In this document: piece after piece, positions 16,863 through 25,791 of the stretch
How the letters are laid out: each line of letters begins with the position of its first letter
Position numbering within the stretch: the stretch's first letter is position 1
NCBI GenBank assembly: GCA_035652815.1
Contig: DASRDB010000019.1
Coordinates: forward strand, 595,945-659,944
Direction of reading: 5' to 3'
DNA: 64,000 nt
From: DASRDB01 sp035652815
GTDB taxonomy: Bacteria; Chloroflexota; Ktedonobacteria; Ktedonobacterales; Ktedonobacteraceae
The notes under the pieces: generated by a model
What the model was told of the DNA's origin: nothing
The model's database searches: none
The model's input: the letters and a program-made list of their open reading frames with translations, nothing else
Position numbers and translations under genes: made by a program

Positions 16863-18338
16863 CTACAGAATGGTGGCGCGTTGAGATGCGCCACAGGATG
16901 CGCGCACAATGAGATTGGTTGGCATTTTGATGCGAAAGGTGTCAGGGATGACTGGCGAAGTTATCGCTGCAATGTGACCATTGGAGTTGAGATTGTTCGC
17001 TGCGCGAGGTGCTTCCAGTAGAGCCAGAAGCAGTTTCGTCGCCTGACAACCCATTTCGTAGAATGGCTGGCGGACGGTCGTAAGCGCGGGTTGCATATGA
17101 GCAGATGAGGGGTTATCATCGAAGCCGACGACTGCGATGTCTTCTGGCACATGCAGCCCGCGCTGCTCCGCCGCAGCAATGGCACCATAGGCCATATAAT
17201 CGCTACCCGCGAAGATAGCGGTTGGCCGTTGTTTGGCAGGCAGATCAAAGAAAGCATTCGCGCACATACGCCCGGTGAGGGGCATAAAATCGCCTTCGCG
17301 AACCAGGGCGGGGTCAAGGGGGATGCCCGCCTCGTTCAGCGCATCGCAGTACCCTTGATAGCGGTCATGCGATACCTGGTACTTGAGGGGACCCTGGATA
17401 TGAGCGATACGGCGATGGCCCAGGCGAATCAGGTGGCGAGTAGCTTCGTAAGCCCCCATGCGGTTATCGACACTGAGCCAGGGCGTGCCCTCTGGAGGAA
17501 TGCCCTGGTCGTCGATAAGAACAACCGGAAACTTGGGGGAATGAAGTTTTGCCAGGTGCTTTGCTGTAGGACCAGGGAAAACCGCGAGAAGTCCTGTCGC
17601 CAGCCGGGTTCTTACAATCCGGTCAATGACATCGCTGTGATCCTTCTCGTGATGGACATCAGGGATGCTATACAGGATGAGTTCATACGAAGTCTTTTCT
17701 ACGATTTCGCCGATGCCGCGCATCAATTCTGGAATGAGAGGCCATGTGAGAGAGGGCACCAGTACCCCGAGAAGGCGGCTGCGCTTGCCTGTCAGACCGG
17801 AAGCGGCAATGTTGGGCACAAAGCCCTGCTCTTCCATAATGCGCAGGATGCGCTCCCGAGTTGCCGGGTCCACATCAGGTTTCTGATTCAGCACCCGCGA
17901 GACGGTTGCTGTAGAAACGCCAGCCAGGCGGGCGATATTTGTGGTATGAGCATCAACAAAAATCTGACGAACACGCGCATAGCTAGGTGGATTCCATCCC
18001 TGCTCTTTCGCAATCTCTGTTACCTGACGGTGAATAGTGGCGACAGGAAGCAGAGGAGTTTGTAAGGCCAGCTTTTTTACCAACGCAATGGCATCTGGCG
18101 ACAAACGACGTGACGTCCCTTTATCGGAACGTCCTGCATCTGCCAGACCGACGATGCCCTTTTCACGATATCGTTTGACCCATCTCTGAATGGTACTGAC
18201 AGGAACGTCATGAGTACGTGCTATCTGGGCCTGGGAGACACCATCTTCCACCACAGGACGAATGATCTTAAAGCGAGTATATGCTTGTACTCGCTGCCCT
18301 TCAGACAGGTCCGTGAGTGAAACTGATGGTTCAGCCAT
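16863..18338 (-). CDS. LacI-family regulator fused to a transposase-like DNA-binding region, 491 aa
   Basis: Residues ~132-491 are a complete LacI regulator: HTH TNIARLAGVSTATVSRVLNQKPDVDPATRERI, hinge, and sugar-binding domain (DRIVRTRLATGLL, VGFDDNPSSAHMQPALTTVRQP). Residues 1-128 do not belong to LacI: they resemble the N-terminus of Mu/TniA-type DDE transposases, with a homeodomain-like HTH (GVSQAQIARTHDVPVSTIQRWVKRYREKGIVGL) and a second helical domain (LSPDAIALVKKLALQ...TIHRQVTEIAKEQGWNPPSYARVRQIF). The catalytic core is absent. The join falls exactly before the LacI HTH. LacI proteins are usually ~340 aa. It probably regulates the downstream ABC-GH1 operon and itself. Confidence 0.85.
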   Translation of the reverse strand: MAEPSVSLTDLSEGQRVQAYTRFKIIRPVVEDGVSQAQIARTHDVPVSTIQRWVKRYREKGIVGLADAGRSDKGTSRRLSPDAIALVKKLALQTPLLPVATIHRQVTEIAKEQGWNPPSYARVRQIFVDAHTTNIARLAGVSTATVSRVLNQKPDVDPATRERILRIMEEQGFVPNIAASGLTGKRSRLLGVLVPSLTWPLIPELMRGIGEIVEKTSYELILYSIPDVHHEKDHSDVIDRIVRTRLATGLLAVFPGPTAKHLAKLHSPKFPVVLIDDQGIPPEGTPWLSVDNRMGAYEATRHLIRLGHRRIAHIQGPLKYQVSHDRYQGYCDALNEAGIPLDPALVREGDFMPLTGRMCANAFFDLPAKQRPTAIFAGSDYMAYGAIAAAEQRGLHVPEDIAVVGFDDNPSSAHMQPALTTVRQPFYEMGCQATKLLLALLEAPRAANNLNSNGHIAAITSPVIPDTFRIKMPTNLIVRASCGASQRATIL

Positions 18339-18362
18339 GATAGGTCATCTCCCATTTCGTAC

Positions 18363-18403
18363 TCTTGAGAAAGAGTATAATAGATCACCCACTTAATTGT
18401 CAA
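18363..18403 (-). promoter_or_regulatory. Promoter of the fused regulator, overlapping repeat A
   Basis: Read on the minus strand, TTGACA (18398-18403) and TTATAC near 18375-18380 are separated by 17 bases. The -35 box and spacer lie inside motif copy A, so a protein bound to the motif would block transcription. Confidence 0.6.
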
Positions 18404-18455
18404 GATTACATAATTAAGTGGGTGATGTAATAATTTGACAATTAAATGGGTGATC
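18383..18455. repeat. Three-copy motif array upstream of the fused regulator
   Basis: Core ATCACCCACTTAATT occurs at 18384-18398 (+) and at 18412-18426 (minus); a third copy with T for the tenth base is at 18440-18454 (minus). Copies 1 and 3 extend to 21 bp (18383-18403 and 18435-18455, 20/21 identical) and form an inverted pair, both ending in TTGTCAA, i.e. carrying TTGACA outward. It looks like a transposon-end binding-site array or a three-site operator. Confidence 0.75.
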
Positions 18456-18488
18456 CAAATTTATGAGATGGTTCCTATTAAAGCGCCC

Positions 18489-20009
18489 TTAGTATCCAGT
18501 CGGCTCCAGTTTATGCCAGCTAAGCTTTGGCGAATCCCAGAAGCTGCCGCCGTAAGCGCGAGAGCCGTCGCCCCAATATTGGTAAGCACCAATATCCACA
18601 TTGTAGACCTGACCCGTCCACGGATCGTACATATCTTGTGTCCCACGAATGGCATTGCCAACTGCATAATTGACGCGATCAAACTCTGCGTTACGCTGCA
18701 ATTGGCCCTGTACCATGTCCTGTGCGATATCCATTTGAACATGCTGCGCATTATTTAGAGCCGCGAGATAATCTTGTTGTGATTGGAAGAAACGCTGTTG
18801 CGCTTGTGTCAGCGCCTGTTTCCCGCGCATCTGCTCTGCCCGCGTGAGACGTGGATCAACTTTGATAGAATCGGCGATTCCCTGTAAGATGGGTTCTATC
18901 TCTTCAAACTGCTCGGCGGGTGCGTTCATTTTCGCGCCAAACAGAACCATCCAGTTTCCGAGGCCACGATAGCGTGTGAGCTTTACGAAGGTTTTGTTGC
19001 GATAGAGGCGGCCATTGTTGATGTAGGTGTATTGCAGCGAGGCGGCATCGTAACTGGTAGTTGCTGTGTGTTCTCCAATCAGCATCGCTTCTGCCTGCAT
19101 TTTCTGGGTAAGGTCGGGGCGGGCTACGATTTGCTCGACCCGCATGTTACGCAGGCGCGGCTGTAGTTGGGGAACCACGAAGCGTTTGATATATTCAACG
19201 GCAGGCATGAAAGCCAGAAAACGTGCAGGTCCAAACATCAGCATTGGGTTTTCCGTGAACTGTTGATACTGGCCGGATACTTCGACGCTGTTAAACCCCG
19301 TTGGATCGGTGGCCTTCATTTCACCGATTGGCGTACCCTGGTGATCGCGTTGCATGATTGCCTGCACCCGCCAACCCTGTGGAGCAAAGCCGGTAAATGC
19401 GCTCTGATTGGCTTCCACGAAACGTTCGCGGGGAAGCGGCTTTTCTGGTCGATACGAGGCGAGGATGTATTCCAGTGTCGGCGCGAGCTGCTTAATGAGA
19501 CGGGTAGGAGCCTGGTAGCCACTGAAAAAGGCCTTTGCCCCATGCACTTCCACACAAAAGAGTCCTTCGATAGGGGTGTTATTAAATATCCCCTCGATAC
19601 GCATAATCACGCGCTCTTGCGTGCTGTTGGGCGCTTTGTATGCATTCATCTGAGGCGCAACTTTGCGTAACAGGGCTACCACTTGTCTTGCCAGCGTTTC
19701 TGCCGGAACCGGGTTCTGTAACTGCAATGGTCGCAGGCTGGCACAGGTCAATGCTTCTGCGTCCTGACAAACCAGTATGGCCCCTTCCTGCATGCGCACT
19801 TCCCACGAGGCAGGTTTTTCGAGCTTGAATCCATACCAGGGGTTTTTGTATGTTTGCCAGTCGCCTGCTGGCGCGATTGATTGCGCTGGCTTATCTGCTT
19901 CCTTGCTTTGCTGCTTCGAAGCAGGTTGTTGCGTTAGCTTTGCTCCACATGCGCTACAAAAGCGATCGGAAGCATCAACTTCATGATGACAGGCAGGACA
20001 TTGGGCCAT
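18489..20009 (-). CDS. Zinc-ribbon protein of unknown function, 506 aa
   Basis: Begins with a double-CxxC zinc ribbon (CPACHHEVDASDRFCSACG), then a Gln/Ala-rich linker, and a long globular region that appears to hold two similar halves (DWQTYKNPWYGFKLEKPASWEV; then AFTGFAPQGWRVQAIMQ), the kind of fold seen in PsbP/LpqN-like proteins. A C-terminal helical part (RLTRAEQMRGKQALTQAQQRFFQSQQDYLAAL) precedes an aromatic-Gly tail. No signal peptide. RBS AAAGGAG before ATG 20009. Divergent from the kinase gene. I do not recognise a specific function. Confidence 0.65.
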   Translation of the reverse strand: MAQCPACHHEVDASDRFCSACGAKLTQQPASKQQSKEADKPAQSIAPAGDWQTYKNPWYGFKLEKPASWEVRMQEGAILVCQDAEALTCASLRPLQLQNPVPAETLARQVVALLRKVAPQMNAYKAPNSTQERVIMRIEGIFNNTPIEGLFCVEVHGAKAFFSGYQAPTRLIKQLAPTLEYILASYRPEKPLPRERFVEANQSAFTGFAPQGWRVQAIMQRDHQGTPIGEMKATDPTGFNSVEVSGQYQQFTENPMLMFGPARFLAFMPAVEYIKRFVVPQLQPRLRNMRVEQIVARPDLTQKMQAEAMLIGEHTATTSYDAASLQYTYINNGRLYRNKTFVKLTRYRGLGNWMVLFGAKMNAPAEQFEEIEPILQGIADSIKVDPRLTRAEQMRGKQALTQAQQRFFQSQQDYLAALNNAQHVQMDIAQDMVQGQLQRNAEFDRVNYAVGNAIRGTQDMYDPWTGQVYNVDIGAYQYWGDGSRAYGGSFWDSPKLSWHKLEPTGY

Positions 20010-20081
20010 GACTTGTACTCTCCTTTCAGGACTCTGCTGTGTTTCTCAAGCAGAGTATAAACCAGAAGGAGAGAAAAATAT

Positions 20082-20144
20082 ATGAGCAAAACTACATTTT
20101 TTACGTGTGGTGGAATGCTTAACATGCTTATCTTAGGGAGATAG
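20082..20144 (+). CDS. Possible 20-aa leader peptide
   Basis: ATG 20082 has AGAAGGAGAG at good distance and reads 20 codons (MSKTTFFTCGGMLNMLILGR) to TAG at 20142, upstream of the histidine kinase. Only the strong RBS supports it. Confidence 0.25.
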   Translation: MSKTTFFTCGGMLNMLILGR

Positions 20145-20228
20145 TCGAGGTGATATAATGTACGCAAATTGTTAAGCAGGTGCATTGTCTGCTTCAATTA
20201 TTTTGCTTTACATTCAGGAGGTCGAGCC

Positions 20229-23009
20229 ATGTTTCGGAGCGTGCGTCGATCTCTGTTGTACCAACTACTGAGCCTCTATTTGCTGTTTGTGCTGCTGGTC
20301 TTGCTCGGTGGGCTTGGTGTCAATGCCGCAATTGAGCAGCAATTACAAACAGGCGTGCAGTTATCGGATCAGGCGCTCGCCCGCGAGATCGCGGTTGAGA
20401 CCAGCCTGCGCCTGACTGATGCTGAGAACGCGGTGATTCAGCTTGGCACGCTTGCCAGCAGGGCGAAAACTTCTGCCGAACTCGAGACGATCTTTCAAAC
20501 CTTTCAGCAGACTCACAGCAACGATGTAGAATATGCCTACTGGCTTGATCAATTCGGTGGGGTGTTGTATTCCTACCCCTCTGGAAGTCTTGTACAAGGG
20601 GCAGAATTCTCCCCAACCAGTGTAGTCGAGCAGGCTCGCATTGAGCAGAAACACAACCCCAGAACTCCAAAGCCAGTTCTTGAGGTAGGTATAGCTTCTG
20701 AATCCAATCCTATCACGCCTGGGGTAATTATTGCTCAGCCAGTCAGCGATGAAAGCGGTAAACCGGTTGGTATTGTGGCAGTTAACCTTTCTCTCATTGA
20801 TCTCAGCGACCCGGTAACGAGTGTAGTGCAGGCGCAGAAAAAACAAGGACGAATACTGGATATCAGCGTCATCGATACTCAGGGGCTACTGGTTGCCTCT
20901 CCTGAAATACAGCAGAAATTTCTCTGGAATGTCCTCAATGAGTTGCCGGGCGCTTCACAGGCTTTGCATGGACAACCTACTTCATTGATCGCAGCAGACT
21001 CTAATGGAGAGGAGTGGCTATATAGCGCGGTCCCTGTGCCTGTCGTTGGCTGGGCTGTAGTTGTGCAACGGCCTGTGAGCGAAGCTCTGGCAGTTGTCAA
21101 TCAATTTCACCTCTGGCTGCTGGCTGCCGCGTTGCTGTTTGCGCTTGGTGGTCTGTTTTTCTGGCTGTTGCTACTTGTGCGCGTAATTCGCCCACTGCAT
21201 ACGCTTGCGGTTGAGCATCAGACCTTACCGACATCCGAAGAGGCCATTCCGATACATGCCACCGTACTTGCTGAGCGAGAGGATGAAATGGGAGACCTTG
21301 CTCGCTCTCTTGTACGTTTGGAACGCGATGGTGTGCAAAAGCTGGGCGAGCTGCGCACGCTGCTCGAAACCTCGAACGCGGTGGTGACGTCGCTCGATCC
21401 CTACACGGTGGTAGGAAAGATCATTCGCGAGGCGCGGCGGCTGGTCGATGTGCAGGCTGCCGCCGTGTTGATTCCCGATGAGCGGGGAGTGCTGCGCGTG
21501 CTTGTCAGCGATGGGCATAGCGAGCGCTATGTGCGGGAACTCTCTTTATCTCCTGAAAATGTCAGTTCTTCGGCAGTACGGGCGCTGCGCGATCGTCAGC
21601 CGGTACAAAGAATACTGACCGCCGGGCAATCTTCATTCTCGTATACCGAGGGATTCCGGACCGCCCTTGCTATTCCTATCATCAGTCGTCACGCGGGAGA
21701 AGTGGTGCTGCTGGTGCATCGTATCGAGCCGCGCTTGTTCGAGCAGAACGAGATCGATTTGCTGTTGACCTTTGCCAATTACGCAACATTGGCCTGGGAA
21801 CACGCGGTCCTCTATGAGCGGAGCGATGAGCGCTTGCGCGAAGTAGCGAAAGAGAATGAACTGCTTTATCGACAGGCATCTGAAGAAAAGCAGACCTTAG
21901 AGGCTATTATGGGCAGCATGAGCGATGGGCTGGTGCTGACTGGCATCGATGGCATCGTCTTGTATGCCAATCCGGGCGCGTGTTCTATCGTCGGCCTATC
22001 GAACGAGGCTCTGGAACGTCGCCCAATTTCGGTCCTCAGCGAGGCGTTATGTGCTAGAGCGGTTGAGCCAGAGGAATGCGAACGGATGCTGGCGCGTGTC
22101 GAAACATCGAAATTTTCGGATTATGTGCTTGAAGTACGTCAGGAGAAGAGACGACAGGCTATCCACACGCGAGTGTTTGATGTGAACGATGAAGCCGGTA
22201 AACTGATAGGTCGCGGCCTGTTGCTGCGCGATGTGACGCGAGAGCGCGAACTTGATGAATTTAAAAGCGCGCTTCTGGCAGCAGTCGGGCATGAATTGCG
22301 CACACCGCTCGCGGCGATTAAAGGATATGCCTCGACCTTGCTTCAGGAAGATGTGAGGTGGCCACTCGCAGACCAACGCCATTTTCTGCAAACGATCAGC
22401 AGTGAATCCGACAGGTTGGCGCAACTGGTCAGCAATTTGCTCGATCTTTCGCGCCATGAAGCCGGGTTGCTGCTACTCAATCGTTCTCCCGTACAACTTC
22501 AGACCCTTGTGTCAAAAACAGTGGAGCGCTTGAAGCACCCGGAGATGACAATAACGGTACACATTCCCGAAGACCTGCCGCTGGTCGATGTAGATAGCGG
22601 GCGTGTCGAAGTAGTGTTGCACAATCTGATAGCTAACGCTTTAGCCTATGGTGAAGGTGAGATACATATCAGTGCGGAGCGGCGAGAGGAAACGGTAGTT
22701 GTCTCAGTCGCGGATAATGGGCCAGGCATAGCCGCCGAAGAGCTGGCTCACATCTTCGAGCGTTTCTACCGGGCACGTCGAGGCCGCCAACGCTTTGCTG
22801 GGGGCACCGGCCTGGGATTGGCTATTTGTAAAGCGTTTATCGAAGCGCATAGAGGCGCGATCTGGGTAGAAAGCAGCGAGCAGGGAACCACTATTTCATT
22901 TTCGCTGCCGCTTGCCCTCACAACGCCGGTGGAGGCAAAGCAACTTTTAGCAGGGGAAGAGAGCGCATATGACAACGAAGACAAAGCGCATTTTAGTCGC
23001 CGAGGATGA
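20229..23009 (+). CDS. Membrane sensor histidine kinase, 926 aa
   Basis: Autophosphorylating sensor. Order: membrane helix 1 (~10-33), extracytoplasmic dCache-like sensor (~34-298), membrane helix 2 (LWLLAAALLFALGGLFFWLLLLV, ~300-325), HAMP, GAF (~405-545), PAS (~565-665), HisKA with phospho-acceptor H688 in GHELRTPLAAIKGYAS, and HATPase (NLIANALAYG, DNGPGIAAEE, GGTGLGLAIC). ATG 20229 has AGGAGG seven bases upstream. TATAAT at 20154-20159 is a plausible -10. It overlaps the response regulator by 41 bp, so the two form a coupled pair. The ligand is unknown. Confidence 0.93.
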   Translation: MFRSVRRSLLYQLLSLYLLFVLLVLLGGLGVNAAIEQQLQTGVQLSDQALAREIAVETSLRLTDAENAVIQLGTLASRAKTSAELETIFQTFQQTHSNDVEYAYWLDQFGGVLYSYPSGSLVQGAEFSPTSVVEQARIEQKHNPRTPKPVLEVGIASESNPITPGVIIAQPVSDESGKPVGIVAVNLSLIDLSDPVTSVVQAQKKQGRILDISVIDTQGLLVASPEIQQKFLWNVLNELPGASQALHGQPTSLIAADSNGEEWLYSAVPVPVVGWAVVVQRPVSEALAVVNQFHLWLLAAALLFALGGLFFWLLLLVRVIRPLHTLAVEHQTLPTSEEAIPIHATVLAEREDEMGDLARSLVRLERDGVQKLGELRTLLETSNAVVTSLDPYTVVGKIIREARRLVDVQAAAVLIPDERGVLRVLVSDGHSERYVRELSLSPENVSSSAVRALRDRQPVQRILTAGQSSFSYTEGFRTALAIPIISRHAGEVVLLVHRIEPRLFEQNEIDLLLTFANYATLAWEHAVLYERSDERLREVAKENELLYRQASEEKQTLEAIMGSMSDGLVLTGIDGIVLYANPGACSIVGLSNEALERRPISVLSEALCARAVEPEECERMLARVETSKFSDYVLEVRQEKRRQAIHTRVFDVNDEAGKLIGRGLLLRDVTRERELDEFKSALLAAVGHELRTPLAAIKGYASTLLQEDVRWPLADQRHFLQTISSESDRLAQLVSNLLDLSRHEAGLLLLNRSPVQLQTLVSKTVERLKHPEMTITVHIPEDLPLVDVDSGRVEVVLHNLIANALAYGEGEIHISAERREETVVVSVADNGPGIAAEELAHIFERFYRARRGRQRFAGGTGLGLAICKAFIEAHRGAIWVESSEQGTTISFSLPLALTTPVEAKQLLAGEESAYDNEDKAHFSRRG

Positions 23010-23673
23010 GGCTGCGCTGCGCGACTTTGTGAGCCGCAATCTACGGGCGCGAGGCTTCGAGGTACTGGAGGCCAGTAACGGATTGGAGGCCATTGCTTTA
23101 TGGGAGCGTGAAAATCCGCAGTTGCTGATCCTGGACATCATGATGCCCCGTATGGACGGCCTGGAGGTCTGCCGTCGAGTGCGCGAATACTCGACGGTGC
23201 CGATCATCGTTTTGACGGCATTGGATGAGGAGCCTGATAAAGTAGCCGCGCTCAATCTCGGTGCCGATGATTATCTGACCAAGCCCTTCGGCGTAGAGGA
23301 ACTACTGGCCCGCGTGCATGCTGTTTTGCGCCGCACGCAGTGGGAGATCACGCCGAAAGTCACGGGCGTCAAAGAATTCGGGGACATCTCGATTGATCTT
23401 GAAGGGCACGTCGTGCGCGTGCGGGGGAACGAGGTGCGTCTATCACGGACAGAATTCGCGCTCTTGAAGCAACTGGTCACTCATGCTGGAAAAGTGCTGA
23501 CACACCGCATGCTGCTACAAAGTATCTGGGGGCCTGAGTACGGAGGCGAAGCTGAATATTTGCGAGTGTACATAAACCGCCTGCGCCATAAGTTGGAAGT
23601 TGATCCTGCCAATCCACGCTATTTGTTGACAGAGCAAGGAGTAGGCTATCGCTTCTCTACAAAGGAGCAATGA
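22969..23673 (+). CDS. OmpR-family response regulator, 234 aa
   Basis: Receiver domain with acidic pair E12-D13, phospho-acceptor D56 (LLILDIMMPRMDG) and K105 (YLTKPFG), followed by a winged-helix output domain ending RVYINRLRHKLEVDPANPRYLLTEQGVGYRF. Closest in style to KdpE-type regulators. Transcribed with, and translationally coupled to, the upstream kinase; target genes cannot be told from the window. Confidence 0.94.
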   Translation: MTTKTKRILVAEDEAALRDFVSRNLRARGFEVLEASNGLEAIALWERENPQLLILDIMMPRMDGLEVCRRVREYSTVPIIVLTALDEEPDKVAALNLGADDYLTKPFGVEELLARVHAVLRRTQWEITPKVTGVKEFGDISIDLEGHVVRVRGNEVRLSRTEFALLKQLVTHAGKVLTHRMLLQSIWGPEYGGEAEYLRVYINRLRHKLEVDPANPRYLLTEQGVGYRFSTKEQ

Positions 23674-23677
23674 ACGA

Positions 23678-23715
23678 GAGCCAGATAAACCAGCGAAACG
23701 TGGTTTATCTGGCTC
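23678..23715. terminator. Bidirectional hairpin between convergent genes
   Basis: Perfect 15-bp stem GAGCCAGATAAACCA (23678-23692) / TGGTTTATCTGGCTC (23701-23715), loop GCGAAACG. Separates the response regulator from the convergent ABC binding-protein gene. No T-tract. Confidence 0.7.
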
Positions 23716-23739
23716 CCCTAAGCTGCCTGTTTTATCCGC

Positions 23740-24780
23740 TTAGCTCGCGGCATCCACAAACTGATTGGTATACGTAGCGTTGAGGTCGATCTGTTTGCTC
23801 TGCGGGACCAGATTGCTCTGGTACTCGATATTGAGTACCGCCTGCGGCGCACCGTCCGGCATTTTACCATCTGGGCTGAAGATTGCGAGCTGGTTTTGCA
23901 GGGCCGTGACGTAGAGCGACTTGTTGCCCGCGTAGTAGTCGGCTGGCATCATGTCCGCGATTTGCTCGGCAGTGTGCGTGTGAATCCACTTGAGCGTCTT
24001 GACGTAGGCATTGACCAGTTTCTGAACCACATCTTTATGCGCATTGACGTAAGCGTTTTGCATAAAGACGCAGATGAAAGGATATGGCCCGCCAAGCGCT
24101 GCCTGCGTGGATTCTGGTGTGCGCAAATCCACCAATACTTTGCCAACCCCACTGGATAGCAGGCGAGAGATCGTCGGCTCAGTGGTCATGCCAGCATCAA
24201 TTTTTCCCTGTTGCATCGCGGCAATGAAGGTGTCACCAGCGCCTACCGGGATGAAATGCACCTGGTCTGGTGTGATGCCGACCTGGTGGAGCAGAGCAGT
24301 CGTTAAGGTCTGTGTGCCCGAGCCGAGTTCGGTAACGCCCAGGTTTTTGCCTTTGAGGTCTTTCACGGAATGAATCTGGTTGGCCTCTTTGGCGGAAACA
24401 ATCTCGGCTTCACCAGGGGCGATGTCCAGTTGTACGACACATTCCATTTGCTTACCGGCTGCCTGCAATTCGATGGTATGGTTGTATGAGCCTGAGCCGG
24501 CATCTACCTGCCCTGCCAACACCTCGTCTTCGGACGATTGACCGGATGCCTCGTCGATCAGGGTGACATTAAGGCCTTCCTGTGTAAAATAGCCAAGTCG
24601 TTGTGTAAGTTCGTTCGGCAAGTAGATCTGTTTGCTCAGTCCGCCAACCATGATCTTGAGGGAGATCGGTCCGCTACCGCTGCCACTACCCCCGCCTGGA
24701 CTGGAACTCCCGCATGCGCTGAGAATAAGCAACAGGATAATGCCCACTGTTAAGCCAATTCGTCGATTCCACGAATTCAT
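23740..24780 (-). CDS. NitT/TauT-type ABC binding lipoprotein, 346 aa
   Basis: NMT1/SsuA-like periplasmic-binding fold: LGYFTQEGLNVTLIDEASGQSSEDEVLAGQVDAGSGSY, DLKGKNLGVTELGSGTQTLTTALL, QGKIDAGMTTEPT. Lipobox LLLILSAC. Family ligands include nitrate, sulfonates, riboflavin and pyrimidine precursors; none can be chosen here. ATG 24780 (MNSWNRR) preceded by AAAGGGG; an upstream start at 24834 would bury the signal peptide. Last gene of ATPase-permease-binding protein operon. Confidence 0.88.
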   Translation of the reverse strand: MNSWNRRIGLTVGIILLLILSACGSSSPGGGSGSGSGPISLKIMVGGLSKQIYLPNELTQRLGYFTQEGLNVTLIDEASGQSSEDEVLAGQVDAGSGSYNHTIELQAAGKQMECVVQLDIAPGEAEIVSAKEANQIHSVKDLKGKNLGVTELGSGTQTLTTALLHQVGITPDQVHFIPVGAGDTFIAAMQQGKIDAGMTTEPTISRLLSSGVGKVLVDLRTPESTQAALGGPYPFICVFMQNAYVNAHKDVVQKLVNAYVKTLKWIHTHTAEQIADMMPADYYAGNKSLYVTALQNQLAIFSPDGKMPDGAPQAVLNIEYQSNLVPQSKQIDLNATYTNQFVDAAS

Positions 24781-24915
24781 GGTTTTCCCCTTTCCTGTCC
24801 TTGATAGCCAGGTGTTGCCACCTTGAGCCTCCACCTTTGCTGTGGGTGGGTTGATGAATGACTTTGTAATTGTTGCGTTCTTTTTTAGGGCATTCCCCCT
24901 TTCTTGTTGTGTTGT

Positions 24916-25791
24916 TTAAATCGTGACATCGCTAACGGTGTTGGGCCGCCAGTGAAGCAGGCGATGTTCCAATGCAGTAACAAGGGCCTCCATAAGCAAC
25001 GCGACGACCGCAAGGATCACCATCGACGCGAAAACACCGTTGGAATTAAAAGTAGACATGGCAGTCTGGGTCAACAGACCAATGCCTCGCGTCGAACCGA
25101 GGAATTCGCCGACCACCGCGCCAACCAGCGCGAAGCTGAAGCTGGTATGAAGGCTGGCGATGATCCAGGTCAGTGCCGAAGGGAGGATCACCTGGGTGGT
25201 GAGTTGGCGTTGACTGGCCCCCAGGATGCGCGCATTAGCCAGCAAGTTGCGGTCTACCTCGCGCACTCCCTGAAAAGCGTTGAAGAACACGATGAAGAAC
25301 ACCATCACGACCGCCAGCGCTACCTTCGACGGCATATCAAGACCTAACGCGATAATGAACAACGGGCCGAGGACGACGCGCGGAATGGCGTTCAGTGCCT
25401 TGATGTAGGGTCCCAGAATGTCGGCCAGGAAGCGATTGGTGCCTAGCAGCACGCCAAAGATGATGCCAAGCACCACTCCAATACCGAAACCGAGCAGCGT
25501 CTCTTCTAGCGTGGTGGCAATCTGCTCCCAGAGCGGCCCCTGTGCTGTTCCCTGTGTCACCCATATTACAAGCTGATTCAGGATGCCGGAAGGCTGTCCC
25601 CAGAAGAACGGGTCGATGAAGCCGACGCGGGTTCCGAGTTCCCAGCCGCCAATGATAACGACGATGAACAGCACACGCAGAACATTGACAAGAATGGTCC
25701 GTCGTCGGCGAGCTGCTGCGTATGATTTTACTTCCTTGCTCTCTGGAGCATCGGTCGTCTGCTCTCTAACCTCGTTGCTTAGCACGTTCAT
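24916..25791 (-). CDS. NitT/TauT-type ABC permease, 291 aa
   Basis: Six-helix permease of the SsuC/TauC class with the coupling loop VDRNLLANARILGASQRQLTTQVILPSALTWI. Cytoplasmic N-terminus of ~30 residues before RRRRTILVNVLRVLFIVVIIGGWELG. Overlaps the ATPase gene by 26 bp; separated from the binding-protein gene by 135 bp that contains a small CCACC/GGTGG hairpin. Confidence 0.9.
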   Translation of the reverse strand: MNVLSNEVREQTTDAPESKEVKSYAAARRRRTILVNVLRVLFIVVIIGGWELGTRVGFIDPFFWGQPSGILNQLVIWVTQGTAQGPLWEQIATTLEETLLGFGIGVVLGIIFGVLLGTNRFLADILGPYIKALNAIPRVVLGPLFIIALGLDMPSKVALAVVMVFFIVFFNAFQGVREVDRNLLANARILGASQRQLTTQVILPSALTWIIASLHTSFSFALVGAVVGEFLGSTRGIGLLTQTAMSTFNSNGVFASMVILAVVALLMEALVTALEHRLLHWRPNTVSDVTI

